This document shows positions 32,099 through 41,878 of a stretch of DNA of 64,000 bases, one piece after another. The stretch is from positions 2,728,001 to 2,792,000 of the forward strand of contig CAXXHC010000001.1 in NCBI GenBank assembly GCA_963663525.2, written 5' to 3'. How positions within the stretch are numbered: position 1 is the stretch's first letter; each line of letters begins with the position of its first letter. The stretch comes from G963663525 sp963663525. GTDB taxonomy: Bacteria; Myxococcota_A; SURF-8; G963663525. A model generated the notes under the pieces. That model did not search any database. It was not told the origin of the DNA and worked only from the letters and a program-made list of their open reading frames with translations. A program made the translations under genes and the position numbers.

Positions 32099-32617
32099 TG
32101 CATTTCCTTGTCTAGTGCGAAGCTGGCAAGTTGTACTTTTTTTATGGCTTACTGAGAGAAAGCTACCATAATGCCTTTAATTGGAAAAGACATTTCAGAA
32201 ATACTATATTTTGAAACGTTGCCGGAAACTCGTGACGGGAGTTCAGTAATTGTTCAAAGAACCTGGATTCCTCGAACCGGGTATCGAAATCTCGGATCCG
32301 AATTTCTTGGAGGAAAAATCAGAATCAATTCCTATTTTCGTTTTCCACACCGGAAGGAACCGATGCTCGAAACGCCTCGACAATTCAAATGTTTGAATTG
32401 ACCGGAGTCGATTTCGAAAGATTTTTCTGCATACCGGAAGGAATTTAAAATCCGATTTCGGACTGGAGAAAAATGGCGAGAAAATGGAAAAAACGCAGTA
32501 AAATCAAGAGAACGGTTCGAAACGAATTATTGCATACCGATTTTCATTTTCGAACTATTCTCTACTCAGAAAAATTACTTGAACAAATTCAGGTAGTTAC
32601 AAAATGGTCCGGCAGCG
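32099..32617. other. Intergenic stretch, no gene seen
   Basis: AT-rich sequence with many short open frames (for example 32171-32401) that have no recognisable content. It lies between the divergent start of the PEGA gene and a copy of the GTCCGA element. Confidence 0.4.
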
Positions 32618-32854
32618 GCATCTCAATATCCGAGAATTTTTTTGTCCGAGAACGAATCGGCGAAAACAGGCTTAACTTATTGATATTATTGGGTTGGTCC
32701 GACGAATCGAGTCCGATGCGGAGTCCGACGGAGTCCGAGGGTTCATCGGACGAAGTCCGACGTTCTGCTCTCGGACAACGCTCGGACGATGGCCTGCCGG
32801 AAAAACGGCGACTTGATCTATTTCTGCGATAATATCACGCCATTGACTCAAGCG
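32618..32854 (+). repeat. GTCCGA element, copy A
   Basis: A roughly 235-bp dispersed element beginning GCATCTCAATATCCGA and ending near GATAATATCACGCC. The middle is packed with GTCCGA and TCGGAC in both orientations, including the hairpin GTCCGA-7 nt-TCGGAC. Other copies: 40666-40886, 58686-58935 (reverse), 63457-63677. Confidence 0.85.
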
Positions 32855-32914
32855 AGGCATATCTCTCCACTTTACTTCGATGGATTATCCTCACCTTCAC
32901 AGCAACCCCCGTAG

Positions 32915-33133
32915 TACCCGAAAATTCGGTACACACTGGAATCACTTGATTTTTCAGGATTGCTCTGAAATACTTTCCGCATGAAGATCTTACTCGAAAT
33001 CGTGATCTTGCTGACCTTGAACCTTTTCCGTGCTGTTCGTCAATGCCTTCTGGAGAAAAGCGTCCGGTGGTCCGGACATTCCGTCAACTGACGCCATGTC
33101 CGACCGATCCGGACTCGGATTCAACATTGACCA
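32915..33133. repeat. Joined IS scraps
   Basis: Bases 32915-33029 are the left end and first codons of the IS complete at 21891-23092, diverged. They are cut exactly by a 51-bp terminal repeat (33030-33080) of the other IS (complete at 19099-20778), with its inner-left bases to 33133. This is a fossil of one element inserting into another. Confidence 0.75.
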
Positions 33134-33614
33134 CCCGCCGAAAAACTTCCTGCTCCAACGAGTCGGATACCTCCGGCAGCGGCGCACCATCCGAAACGCC
33201 GCGTTATCTCATGCGCGGATAAATACTCGATCCCGGAACACGGAAAGTAAATCCCTCACATCCGGACGCGATTACAGAAAAAATGTCCACCCCCGCGATG
33301 GGGCCGAAACCGGACATTTCGACAGACAACACGTCCTCAGGGGGGGCATCAACGGTCTGCCAACCGCGCCACGATTTTTACTCTCGATCTCGGGATGGAA
33401 GGGCGTGAACCAGACCTTTCATTGGTGAATTCATTGCAATTTCCCCTCTGATCCACCCAGCGAAGGCAGGTGTGCCTCTTGGTTATTCGCGACTGTCCCA
33501 TTGAAGCCTGACAGGGACACTTGTTTCCAGCAGTACCCAGTCCCTGGTCGATCCTGGATTGAGGTTTTGGAGGCCACGATGATTGGCTGAATTAATTGCC
33601 ACATAGTTATCCTA
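33134..33614. other. Intergenic stretch, no gene seen
   Basis: Short frames only. Nothing recognisable between the IS scraps and the end of the M23 peptidase gene. Confidence 0.4.
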
Positions 33615-34856
33615 TCAAGGGAGTAAATAGATAGGAATAGAGTACTCCCATCCCTGGAAAGAGTTGCAATCATCGTCACAGACGGCAATCATCAAATAGC
33701 TCCTTGATCCATGAAGAGAAGAGGGCCATTGGAAGGTCGTATCGAAATGTCCCGAAGGATCAACATCGATGCAGCGAGCATTATACCAGTCTCCGTTTGA
33801 ATAAGAATAGAGATAAACGATAACCTTCCCTTCGCCCAGAAGAGAAACGCCTGAGAGCACGTAATCTATATCTCTTTCGGCAATAACGCATGGAATATCG
33901 GACAATAAACGAACGCCCATAAAGATAAATGTGTCCTCCAAACAACTTGAAAAATCCTTTTCATCTTCGCAAGAACGTGGCTCATCGTTATCGGAAATCG
34001 GCGTCATTCCGGAAATGGGCCATCCTTGGGATTGATCTTCCAATTCGATAAATTTTACAGGCATTGTCTGCCCGTACAGGTCTTGAATATGAAAATGAAG
34101 GTGAGGACCCGTAGAATATCCTGTGTTTCCAGTGCGTCCGATGATTTGTCCCGCACAAACGGTGTCTCCATACTCCACATCCGCACCGTTTTGCTGAAGA
34201 TGAACATAGACTGCCATCGTGCCATCGCCGTGATCGATCCCGATTACATTTGCATCGTCGGCACAACTCTCCTCAGCGCAACCTTCATTGGAATCCTCTT
34301 TCACATAAAACACGACGCCATCCTTTGCCGCCGCAATCTCCTGCCCTTCGTCCACACTGAAATCAATGGCATAGGGTGAATTGTTTTCGAGGTTATGCGT
34401 AAAATACCCATGATAACCCTGAGTAATGATATACGCCTTGCTCTCCGGAAACGGGAGATGAACCCATTGGTCAGCTAAAGGAACACATGTTTCACCTCGT
34501 GGAACCGTGCCTTCACCACACGTTATCTTTGGCTCTTCGAGGATGCACGCACCATCTTCCAAAACGGTATCCGGGCCACAAATAACTGGGGCATAATTCG
34601 GTATACACTCACCATCTTCCTCGTGCGAACCTTCTCCACAGGTGATTTTTTCGTAGTCTGGAACACACTCACCGTTTTCTTCATGCGAGCCATCCCCGCA
34701 AATTACTTTTTCATAATCAGGTACACATTGGCCATTTTCCATCCTCGTACCCTCGGCACAAATCAACCCTGATGGGTTGTCGCTATCGCAGCCCGCATAA
34801 AAGATCGACATAACTGAAAAAACAACAACTATGATTCGCATAATCGACGTATCCAT
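33615..34856 (-). CDS. M23-type metallopeptidase lipoprotein
   Basis: A 413-residue lipoprotein (lipobox YAGC) with about five 25-residue Cys-rich units near the N-terminus (CGEGSHEEDGECIPNY and variants), then an M23/LytM domain: His and Asp of the zinc site in HNLENNSPYAIDF, and the HLHFH motif in GYSTGPHLHFHIQD. M23 enzymes cut peptidoglycan or other glycine-rich peptides in the envelope. Metal-binding residues are intact, so it is predicted to be active. A beta-rich C-terminal region of about 120 residues follows. The first ATG (34856) is preferred because GAGGGG stands just before it. Confidence 0.85.
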   Translation of the reverse strand: MDTSIMRIIVVVFSVMSIFYAGCDSDNPSGLICAEGTRMENGQCVPDYEKVICGDGSHEENGECVPDYEKITCGEGSHEEDGECIPNYAPVICGPDTVLEDGACILEEPKITCGEGTVPRGETCVPLADQWVHLPFPESKAYIITQGYHGYFTHNLENNSPYAIDFSVDEGQEIAAAKDGVVFYVKEDSNEGCAEESCADDANVIGIDHGDGTMAVYVHLQQNGADVEYGDTVCAGQIIGRTGNTGYSTGPHLHFHIQDLYGQTMPVKFIELEDQSQGWPISGMTPISDNDEPRSCEDEKDFSSCLEDTFIFMGVRLLSDIPCVIAERDIDYVLSGVSLLGEGKVIVYLYSYSNGDWYNARCIDVDPSGHFDTTFQWPSSLHGSRSYLMIAVCDDDCNSFQGWEYSIPIYLLP

Positions 34857-34981
34857 GGATTCCCCTCATGAAAATAGCAATCCAGTATACCGGTCAGAGT
34901 CTAAGGCTTTGCCTAAAGCCAGACAGCATACTAAATGTTTTGTCGCATTGATCCTCACAATAGTACTTATTAAAAACGAAG

Positions 34982-35164
34982 TCACAACAAGCTTTCATGC
35001 CGTGAACGCAGTTTGTCAAGTTCCGATTTGCATTCTTCCGCTTGCGGGATGCGCTCAAGGCAAAGTTCGTAAATTTTTGCCGCTTCAGGCCAATCACCTT
35101 CCCTCACGAATACCAACGCCCAATTTGTATACCTGTCGCTTACCATTATTCCGTAAGGCAACAA
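34982..35164 (-). pseudogene. TPR-like C-terminal scrap
   Basis: The frame YTNWALVFVREGDWPEAAKI to LERIPQAEECKSELDKL reads as one tetratricopeptide unit and stops at 34982. No upstream part or start is visible, so it is probably the tail of a deleted gene. Confidence 0.35.
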
Positions 35165-35287
35165 TACTCAAGTTTCGGGGTTCACCGAAACAACTTAACC
35201 ATTTGATATAATTGAATAAAAGACTCCTTTAGGAGGTCCAAGTTGGTGTTGGTTAGCGACCTGCCAACCCATTCCCCCAGAGGAGCC

Positions 35288-35806
35288 ATGAACAAGCATA
35301 CCAGAACCGTTTGCAAACTGCCAACCCCTTTGAACACCGCGATCAGCCGACCGGAATTTCTGGTGGACAACGAGATGTTGGGCGGACTGATCGACGTGGG
35401 CGTCTTCACGCTGGCCATGCGTACCGGAATGGCCAAACGTTCCGGACATCCGGTGAAAGAAACACTTTTTGCACTGCTGTTGTGGCCGCTTTTGGGACTG
35501 CGCTCGATTCACACGTTCTGCGGGTTGGGAACCAGGCAGATCTTCCCCGGTGGAAAAGACGCTCTGTACGACTTTCCGAATCGGGAGAACGTGAACTGGC
35601 GTGCCTGTCAGTCCAGTGCTGCCCTTCGGGCGGCGCGCCTGCACGGCCTGCTTGGCTCCAAAAGCGCACTGGTCGCCGACGACACGGTGAAAACGCGCCG
35701 GGGAAAGAAAATGGAAGGTGTCAGCGGACACTTCGACCACCTGCAAAGGCGCACGGTGCGCGGCGAGGCTTGCTTCATAGTCTCAGCAGTGACAATATTT
35801 CAATAA
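35288..35806 (+). pseudogene. N-terminal fragment of an IS4-superfamily transposase
   Basis: Starts at MNKHTRTVCKLPT and contains ETLFALLLWPLLGLRSIHTF and LVADDTVKTRRGKKMEGVSG, the region of the first catalytic Asp. The frame ends soon after, with no second Asp or Glu, where the repeated promoter module begins (35854). Confidence 0.65.
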
Positions 35807-35853
35807 ACCCATCAAGTTCCACCTGCCTCACTTTTCGACCAGTGTTTTCAAGG

Positions 35854-35881
35854 TTGACAATTGGGAAATACCCTGTAGGAT
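35854..35881 (+). promoter_or_regulatory. Promoter of the CsgG-like gene, repeated module
   Basis: TTGACA (35854-35859), a 16-base spacer and TAGGAT (35876-35881). The same module precedes the EGF-like gene and occurs at 20981 and 39433. Confidence 0.6.
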
Positions 35882-35942
35882 TCGCAATATAGAGATACAT
35901 CTAGGAGGAGAAAATAACATTGGATCTGGAAAGTACCCAAAA

Positions 35943-37172
35943 ATGCATAAAATAATTCGACTTGCAATATTTGTTCTGCTTTTTATCAACAATGGAGTTA
36001 ACTCTCTTTACGCCAGAGAACAAACACCAAATATCATAGTGTGGCGCATTGAAGCAAAATCGGGGGTTTCCTCAAAGGATGTAGAGTCCTTATCGGGATA
36101 TCTAGATGCTGAAGTGCAACGCATTTCAGAAATGTATGTCGTTTCTCAGTCAGATATTGAAACGGTTTTGCGTGGAGAAGAAATATTGCAGAAGTGTGGG
36201 AAAGCAAATGTGAATTGTATGGCGGAAGTTGGCGCGGCATTAGGGGCTTTGGAAGCTATTTCTGGCGATTTGGGACGAGTGGGAGGTGTCTGGATTCTGA
36301 ATCTCCGACGTGTAAATCTCCGAGAAGTAAAAGTTTTATATCGTACCAGCCGTCAAGCTAAAGGAGACTCAATTACTGCCATGGTGGATGCCTTGCCAGG
36401 TGCCGTAAAAGAGTTGTTCGTGACAAATCATTTTGATTTAAAGGGCGATGTAAAGAATACTCCTATCAATAAAAAAGAAAATCCTGACAATGAGAACGGG
36501 TGGAATGGAGAGGAGAAATCTACTGCACCAATTTCCGAAGAAAGTAAAGATTCGGACGTGTATTTAATGATCGAACCGCGACTTGGAATTAATTTGGCCC
36601 TAGATTTATCTCAGGAAAATGACGTAAAAAGTATGTTGGCGTTCGGAATCTCTATGCATTACGTGCTACCTTGGCTCGAAGAAAGCATAAGACTGGGTAT
36701 GGGTATGGATTACTGGGTCTATAACTTGAGTACGAGCCAGGTTGGTGGTGCTGTAACCTATAAATACTTAGACGAATTGAGTTCGATTATCATCCTGTTA
36801 GAATTGGAGTACAACTTTAACTTTCTATTGAAGTCCGTCATGCCTGAGTCGTTACTTTTTTTTCGTCCTTTGGCAGGTTTGGGTGCAGGTGTTTCAAGAA
36901 ACTCTCTACTAAGAACCGTTGCCTCCAACGACGGTCGTTTTGATGGGAAGTTTGTTGAATCTGACGTAGTATCATTCGCACTAGGGATATGGGCTGGATG
37001 TCGATTCGATGTTTGGAACGGCGGGCCACTGGTCATGTTTCGTTACATCTATTCAAAGGTCGATCATGTAAGCGAGGTGCTGGACAACGGGGTAAAGCGC
37101 ACACAGACTGTTATTTCGGGCGCGGAGCATGGCGGGTTGCAGTTCTACGCGGGGTATCAGTTTGAATTGTAA
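35943..37172 (+). CDS. CsgG/TolB-like N-terminal protein with outer-membrane beta-barrel C-terminus
   Basis: A 409-residue exported protein (signal peptide ending SLYA). Residues 30-160 resemble the CsgG/TolB-type alpha/beta domain also seen in the PEGA protein at 30794 (QKCGKANVNCMAEVGAALGA against a matching CTDEGCMAEIGNALGV). After an acidic linker, residues about 200-409 alternate hydrophobic and polar residues and end YAGYQFEL, as in small outer-membrane barrels whose last residue is hydrophobic. It is likely to be anchored in the outer membrane with a periplasmic domain. The partner is unknown. Confidence 0.75.
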   Translation: MHKIIRLAIFVLLFINNGVNSLYAREQTPNIIVWRIEAKSGVSSKDVESLSGYLDAEVQRISEMYVVSQSDIETVLRGEEILQKCGKANVNCMAEVGAALGALEAISGDLGRVGGVWILNLRRVNLREVKVLYRTSRQAKGDSITAMVDALPGAVKELFVTNHFDLKGDVKNTPINKKENPDNENGWNGEEKSTAPISEESKDSDVYLMIEPRLGINLALDLSQENDVKSMLAFGISMHYVLPWLEESIRLGMGMDYWVYNLSTSQVGGAVTYKYLDELSSIIILLELEYNFNFLLKSVMPESLLFFRPLAGLGAGVSRNSLLRTVASNDGRFDGKFVESDVVSFALGIWAGCRFDVWNGGPLVMFRYIYSKVDHVSEVLDNGVKRTQTVISGAEHGGLQFYAGYQFEL

Positions 37173-37196
37173 CTCGTCCTATTAATCATGCCCTGC

Positions 37197-38636
37197 CCCC
37201 AGAAAACGGAAGCGTCCCAAAACTTGTTAAAAATTGACGATGGTCTCCTCCGCGCCCAGAATGGGCGTGGATTATTCTGCTAGCAACAGAAAAGGAGAAG
37301 ACCATCATGGAAGAGTATGAGTTCTTGGAGCTTTTAGGGCAAGTGAAAATGAGTGAAGCAGGGGAAACCTTTCGATCCTTTCTTCGTGGAGCGGCGCGGG
37401 ATATGATTCTGCGAGTGATGGCGGCGGAGGTGGAGCTGCTTTGTGGTCCGGCCTGGCATCCCGACAAATCGGGAGACTATTCCCGTGCCGGTTCGGCTCC
37501 GGGTTCGGTGCTCCACGAGGGTCGCCGCGAAGCGGTCAAACGTCCTCGGGTGCGAAAAAACAAGGGGAGCGGGGCGAGCGAGGAAGTCGTTTTGTCCAGC
37601 TATCAAGCAGCCCGCGAACCGGGAGAGCTTCACGCGATGCTGTTGCGGTCGCTGGTGGGCGGCGTCTCGACCCGGAATCAACAAAGCGTGCATCCTAAAA
37701 GTCCGAAGACGTCGAAGAGCAGCCTGAGCCGTCTTTTCACGAAAGAAGGCAAACGGCTATTCGATGAGTTCAGAGTTCGCGACATCACACGTAACGACTG
37801 GCTGATTCTGATGTTGGACGGGGTGCGTCTGGCCGAGGGTCTATGGGCCATCGTGGCCCTGGGGGTTGCCTGTGACGGCACGAAACACATGCTGGATTTC
37901 GAGGTGGGGGCGTCGGAGAACACGCAGGTCTGCGCCGCACTGACCTCCCGCCTGGCGCTGCGGGGCTTTGCTCCCAAGCCGGAGCATCGTCTTCTTTGCG
38001 TCTTCGATGGCTCGAAGGCCTTGAAAAACGCGGTGAAGAAACAATGGTCCGACGCCGTCCTTCAACGCTGCCTGGTTCACAAAGAGCGCAATCTCAGACA
38101 GTATCTACCCCGACGCGACTGGGGGGAAGTCGCCGGGCTGATGCGGCGCATTCGCAAAGCGCAGGGCGCGGATGCTGGCCGGGAAGCTTTGGAGAACCTA
38201 CGCACCTTCGTGGCCACGCGCAACGCCCAGGCGCTTGCAAGTATTGACGAGGCTGGCGAGGATTTGATCGCCCTGCATCTGCTGGAGGTTCCCAACACGC
38301 TGCATGTGAGCTTGCTGTCCACGAATCTGATCGAGAATTCGATCCGCAACATTCGCGGTAGGATCGGGCGGGTGACGCGCTGGCGTCCCGAGACCGACCA
38401 GCCGCAGCGTTGGCTTTCGATGGCGCTTACGGAGATCGAAAAAGGCTTTCGCCGGATCGGGGGCTACCGGGATTTGTTGGCTTTGGCTGAGGCGCTGAAA
38501 AAGGAGAAGAAAAAGGAAGCGCCCAAACCGGGGAGAGTTGCGGCAAGTCCAGCGCATGTGGATTCCCAGCCATCCTGTGGCGTCTGAGAGTATCGGCTTC
38601 GCCGATATGGGGACGCTGTCCCCAAACCCCTGGGAT
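37197..38636. mobile_element. IS256-family insertion sequence
   Basis: A mutator-type transposase is flanked by imperfect inverted ends: left CCCAGAAAACGGAAGCGTCCC, with the right end in reverse complement reading CCCAGGGGTTTGGGGACAGC then GTCCCC. The boundaries are approximate. Confidence 0.7.
37307..38587 (+). CDS. IS256-family (mutator-type) transposase
   Basis: A 426-residue transposase. The core shows LILMLDGVRLAEGLWAIVALG (first Asp), LLCVFDGSKALKNAVKK (second Asp), the conserved QRCLVHKERNLRQYLP, and NLIENSIRNIRGRIGRVTRW with the catalytic Glu. The length is normal for the family and the frame is intact. A strong AAAAGGAG site precedes the ATG. Its GC content is higher than its surroundings, in keeping with recent arrival. 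Confidence 0.93.
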   Translation: MEEYEFLELLGQVKMSEAGETFRSFLRGAARDMILRVMAAEVELLCGPAWHPDKSGDYSRAGSAPGSVLHEGRREAVKRPRVRKNKGSGASEEVVLSSYQAAREPGELHAMLLRSLVGGVSTRNQQSVHPKSPKTSKSSLSRLFTKEGKRLFDEFRVRDITRNDWLILMLDGVRLAEGLWAIVALGVACDGTKHMLDFEVGASENTQVCAALTSRLALRGFAPKPEHRLLCVFDGSKALKNAVKKQWSDAVLQRCLVHKERNLRQYLPRRDWGEVAGLMRRIRKAQGADAGREALENLRTFVATRNAQALASIDEAGEDLIALHLLEVPNTLHVSLLSTNLIENSIRNIRGRIGRVTRWRPETDQPQRWLSMALTEIEKGFRRIGGYRDLLALAEALKKEKKKEAPKPGRVAASPAHVDSQPSCGV

Positions 38637-38943
38637 TTTTCGCTTTATCGATTGCCCGGCGGGAGAAAAAAGAAAAACGGACAAAGCAAAAGCCTCGCCC
38701 GCCGGTGTAATCATCCGCTCGGGCGCTCAGGTTGCTCCCCAGCAGAGCCTTATCCTCCCGGCGGACGAGTTGAGCGTAATGTGAAGAGGGAACATTGGCA
38801 AGAAAAGAGTTGACAGTCGAAGATTCAGATCATTACGATGTGAGCTATCAAGAAACGGAGATCGTCGGAAGATTTAACAACTGGCGGGACATCCCGCAGA
38901 AAACTGTACCGTTTGATGTGTTAGAATCCCTTAAAGATTCAAG

Positions 38944-39258
38944 GAGGGATTCGGTATTCCCAAACATCTGGTCAGCGATCAGGGGACGCAATTTACCTGT
39001 GAAGCATTTGCGGAATTCCTGGGCCTGGATGAATACAAGGTCAAGCATCGTTTCGGCGCGGTAGGGCAACATGGCAGCATTGCGGTAACGGAGCGGGTGA
39101 TCGAGACACTGAAATATGAATGGCTCAAGCGGGTGGCCATTATTCGGGGTTACACTCACCTACTGACGCTTTGTGAAGACTTCGTCGTCTGGTACAACGA
39201 GTGGCGACCTCATGAATTTCTCGGCAGTGCCACGCCAAGCCAGGTCTACCGGGACTAA
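38944..39258 (+). pseudogene. C-terminal fragment of an integrase-core transposase
   Basis: The frame GIPKHLVSDQGTQFTCEAF to ERVIETLKYEWLKR and YNEWRPHEFLGSATPSQVYR is the second half of an rve domain, with Asp in SDQGTQF and Glu in RVIETLK. There is no N-terminal half. It is of a different type from the two complete rve transposases here. Upstream bases 38795-38943 show an open frame without recognisable content. Confidence 0.75.
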
Positions 39259-39432
39259 GTTGTTACCTTCGTGCCGAAGGATGCCAAAGATGCGCCGGAG
39301 ACAATCGAAATGAAATATTTCGCTGAGACGAAGATCACGGGCTATCGGCTGAAGCAGGCGGCGTAGATCAAGATTGTGAAAATCTGTTTTTCGGTTCATT
39401 GGGCTTATGCTGCATCAGACATCTCTCCATGC

Positions 39433-39460
39433 TTGACAATCGGGAAATATCCTGTACGAT
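39433..39460 (+). promoter_or_regulatory. Orphan copy of the repeated promoter module
   Basis: TTGACA (39433), a 16-base spacer and TACGAT (39455), followed by the leader bases also seen before the EGF-like gene (AGACAAGAAACAACA). The gene downstream on this strand is absent; the next gene is convergent. Confidence 0.5.
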
Positions 39461-39543
39461 CCATAGCATAGAGATTCATCTGAGACAAGAAACAACACCC
39501 GATTAGGGCAGCACCGGACGTCCAGTGAAAAACGTGCAATCCG

Positions 39544-40347
39544 TCATTTTTCAGTTTCCGGGACGACTGCTTTCTCGGTTTTGGGCGCTTCGACTTGAGC
39601 TGGAACGGTTTGGGCTTTTTCGTCCTTTTTAATCGGAGTCGCTACCGTTTTCGGGGCGGCTTTGGTTTTTGCCGCTTTTTTTACGGCTTTTTTCGGAGTG
39701 GCCTTTGCTTTTTTGGGTGCAGCTTTGGCCTTTTTTGTGGTCTTTTTTACTGCTTTCTTAGGAGCAGCTTTTGCTTTTTTTGTTGTAACTTTGGCCTTTG
39801 CGGTCTTTTTTACAGCTTTTTTCGGAGCGGCTTTGCTTGCGGCAGATGCTTTGCTCGGCGGGAGGATGGTCCAGTTTTTCAGGCTGGCCAGGTACGACGG
39901 CACGCCGTCGTTCAGGTACATTGAAAGCTCCCGCATGGATTTGAAGGATTTGCCCTGGTAATCCAAAGTTTTATCCGCCGTCACGATGACGTTGATTGGA
40001 GTCTTTTTGTAATTTGCTTGAAATACGGTGCCTTTGGGGTAGACGTTGGCTCGTTTGGCTTTCGATCTTTTACCTTTGGCTGCGGGTTTCTTTTTCTGGG
40101 CGGCTTTGCGCGGTGCTTTTTTTTCGGGCGCGGCTTTTTTCATGGCCGGGGCGGTTACGGAGTCGGCCATCCCCATCAGGCGTTCTTCAAAACGTTCGAG
40201 ATCGGTTTTCAGGTCGAGCAGCGAAAGATAGCGCGCCTGCAACTCTTCGAGATCGCTGGCTTGTTCGCCCAGTGCTTTGTTCCACTGAGCCTGCACGGCG
40301 GTAATCTGTTTTTCCAAAAAAGAAGAGAGTTCCTTGAAAGCGCGCAT
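39544..40347 (-). CDS. Lys/Ala-rich histone-H1-like protein with a RAMA/DUF2924-like core
   Basis: A 267-residue basic protein. Residues 1-65 are predicted coiled coil (SSFLEKQITAVQAQWNKAL). Residues 70-100 are Lys/Ala-rich. Residues 100-165 (VYPKGTVFQANYKKTPINVI to SLKNWTILPP) resemble the small beta domain called RAMA or the C-terminal part of DUF2924. Residues 165-245 are AAPKKAVKK-type repeats like those of eukaryotic H1 tails and bacterial AlgP/HU tails. Binding to DNA and a role in nucleoid packaging are inferred from composition only. GGGAG precedes the start. Confidence 0.7.
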   Translation of the reverse strand: MRAFKELSSFLEKQITAVQAQWNKALGEQASDLEELQARYLSLLDLKTDLERFEERLMGMADSVTAPAMKKAAPEKKAPRKAAQKKKPAAKGKRSKAKRANVYPKGTVFQANYKKTPINVIVTADKTLDYQGKSFKSMRELSMYLNDGVPSYLASLKNWTILPPSKASAASKAAPKKAVKKTAKAKVTTKKAKAAPKKAVKKTTKKAKAAPKKAKATPKKAVKKAAKTKAAPKTVATPIKKDEKAQTVPAQVEAPKTEKAVVPETEK

Positions 40348-40538
40348 GAGGCAATCTCCCGAAAATGTTATATAAGATAAAATTCAGAGCCAAAACACTA
40401 TTTACATTATGGACTATTTTTGAGTCCGTCAACTTTTTATAACGTTTTATAGCATATTCTTGGTACTGCACTATTCAAGTGTTGTCAGCATATCCGACTC
40501 GCCCTTTCGGGTCAACTTTTCCTGCTGAATCAGCAGCC

Positions 40539-40886
40539 GTGCTGTTCGTCAATGCCTTCTGGACAAAAGCGTCCGGTGGTCCGTACATGCCTGGGGTCCG
40601 AAAATTCGGTACATACTGAAATAACTTGATTTTTCAAACCGGCCGAAAGACACTGGCCCGACAGCGCATCTCAATATCCGATAAAATTTTTGTCCGAGAA
40701 CGACTCCGTGAAAGCATGGTCTAAGTCATTGATATCAGGGGCTTGGTCCGACAAATCGAGTCCGATGCGGAGTCCGACGGAGTCCGAGGGCTCCTCGGAC
40801 CCAGTCCGACGATTCGCTCTCGGACTGCGCTCGGACTATGGGCTGGTGGCAAAAACGGTGACTTGATCTATTTCTGCGTTAATAGC
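40539..40886. repeat. Solo IS end, second IS end and GTCCGA element copy B, joined
   Basis: Three repeats abut: the 51-bp end of the 1.68-kb IS (40539-40589), the left 63 bp of the IS at 21891 (40596-40658), and a GTCCGA element (40666-40886). The element holds a perfect hairpin GTCCGAGG-GCT-CCTCGGAC. Confidence 0.85.
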
Positions 40887-40928
40887 ATGGCGGGTCAGTC
40901 GGCTTCAGTCCCGGTTTCTCGGGGGTTT

Positions 40929-41447
40929 CTAGCGGAAAAGCGGGTCGATATCCTGGCGCATTTTGTATAGCTGCTTGGGATTATTGTCGAAGGAGTGGAA
41001 ACCCAGTTGAAGGTAAAATTCGCGTACTTGATCGTTTTTGGCATCCACCATAAAGGCGACCCAGGCCACCTCGTTCAAGACGGAGCGGTGCATGGCGTCC
41101 ATCAGCAAGAAGGTGCCGAGTCGTTTGCCCTGAACAGCTTGGTGAACGGCCAGACGGCCCAGCCGAATCGCCGGGAGGGCCGGATAGCGGGGCATCTTTT
41201 TAACCAGGCTATCCGGCAAACGATCCAGCAGAACTTCGGCCATAGAAAGGGTGTAGTACCCGTGGATGGCCTTGCTGTTTTTCTCCACGGCCACGAAAAC
41301 CGCAGCCACTTTCCGTCTGGCATCCTGTGACGCCTGCTTGTGGAAATACGCATCGAGAGTGTCGTTCCCGCAGGTGAAATCCTTCCTGGAGTGGGCCTTT
41401 TTCAGGGCTTCGATTTGATAACGATTCCGGATACCGGGGCGATTCAT
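40929..41447 (-). CDS. GNAT acetyltransferase toxin (TacT-like)
   Basis: A 172-residue GNAT-fold enzyme of the kind paired with DUF1778 antitoxins. The family members known (TacT, AtaT) acetylate the amino group of charged tRNA and stop translation. Seen here: FTCGNDTLDAYFHKQASQD at the start, RLGRLAVHQAVQGKRLGTFLL, which is the acetyl-CoA pyrophosphate loop, and REFYLQLGF near the end. Length is usual. The start overlaps the antitoxin stop by 4 bp (ATGA), showing translational coupling. Which tRNA is the target cannot be told. Confidence 0.9.
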   Translation of the reverse strand: MNRPGIRNRYQIEALKKAHSRKDFTCGNDTLDAYFHKQASQDARRKVAAVFVAVEKNSKAIHGYYTLSMAEVLLDRLPDSLVKKMPRYPALPAIRLGRLAVHQAVQGKRLGTFLLMDAMHRSVLNEVAWVAFMVDAKNDQVREFYLQLGFHSFDNNPKQLYKMRQDIDPLFR

Positions 41448-41725
41448 CGCTCGGTTTCCCGTAGATACCAGTCGGCGGCTTTTTTCAGCTTCGCGTTGGG
41501 CTCAGGCGGATTCAGCAGGGCCTCGGCAAAGGCGATCTGGTCCGCTCGGCTTAGATCAATCACCTCGTGTTCGCGGATGACTTCGCGGGCCCTGGAACCG
41601 GCCACCTCGATGATGAAATCCGTCAGGGTTCTCCCCTGAAGAAAAGCGGCTCTTTCGATGGCGTCTTTGATATGGGCCGGAATCCTGGCTTCCAGTCGTT
41701 TCAGTTGGGTGGCGGGCGTGCTCAT
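41444..41725 (-). CDS. DUF1778 (TacA-like) antitoxin
   Basis: A 93-residue ribbon-helix-helix protein: LKRLEARIPAHIKDAIERAA is the DNA-binding part, and the C-terminal ADQIAFAEALLNPPEPN resembles the segment that wraps the toxin active site in TacA-type antitoxins. The start at 41725 is chosen because GGAGGT lies just upstream; the frame is open further but with no such site. First gene of the pair and probably an autorepressor, since a perfect palindrome lies in its promoter. Confidence 0.9.
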   Translation of the reverse strand: MSTPATQLKRLEARIPAHIKDAIERAAFLQGRTLTDFIIEVAGSRAREVIREHEVIDLSRADQIAFAEALLNPPEPNAKLKKAADWYLRETER

Positions 41726-41747
41726 CTCACACCTCCTTTCATGGTCT

Positions 41748-41776
41748 ATTGTACGGCTGACAGCCGCATTTGTCAA
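41748..41776 (-). promoter_or_regulatory. Promoter and operator of the toxin-antitoxin pair
   Basis: On the minus strand TTGACA (41776-41771), a 17-base spacer and TACAAT (41753-41748). The spacer holds the palindrome CGGCTG-T-CAGCCG (41766-41754), well placed for repression by the ribbon-helix-helix antitoxin. Confidence 0.7.
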
Positions 41777-41805
41777 CATAAAGGCTATCGGAATTTGTAG
41801 CTGGC

Positions 41806-41833
41806 TTGACAATAACAGAATGATGTGTATACT
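41806..41833 (+). promoter_or_regulatory. Promoter of the LexA-like gene
   Basis: TTGACA (41806), a 16-base spacer and TATACT (41828). TAGCT occurs near 41798 and twice downstream of the -10 box (about 41834 and 41848), a possible operator arrangement. This is divergent from the toxin-antitoxin promoter. Confidence 0.6.
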
Positions 41834-41878
41834 AGCTTATAGGTGTTAGCTACTTATTAATGACAGGAAAGGCGCGAC

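Noticed and set aside
35182..35746. Minus-strand frames opposite the IS4-like fragment
   Set aside because: The plus strand has the transposase motifs; the minus frames are Gln/Arg-rich shadows.
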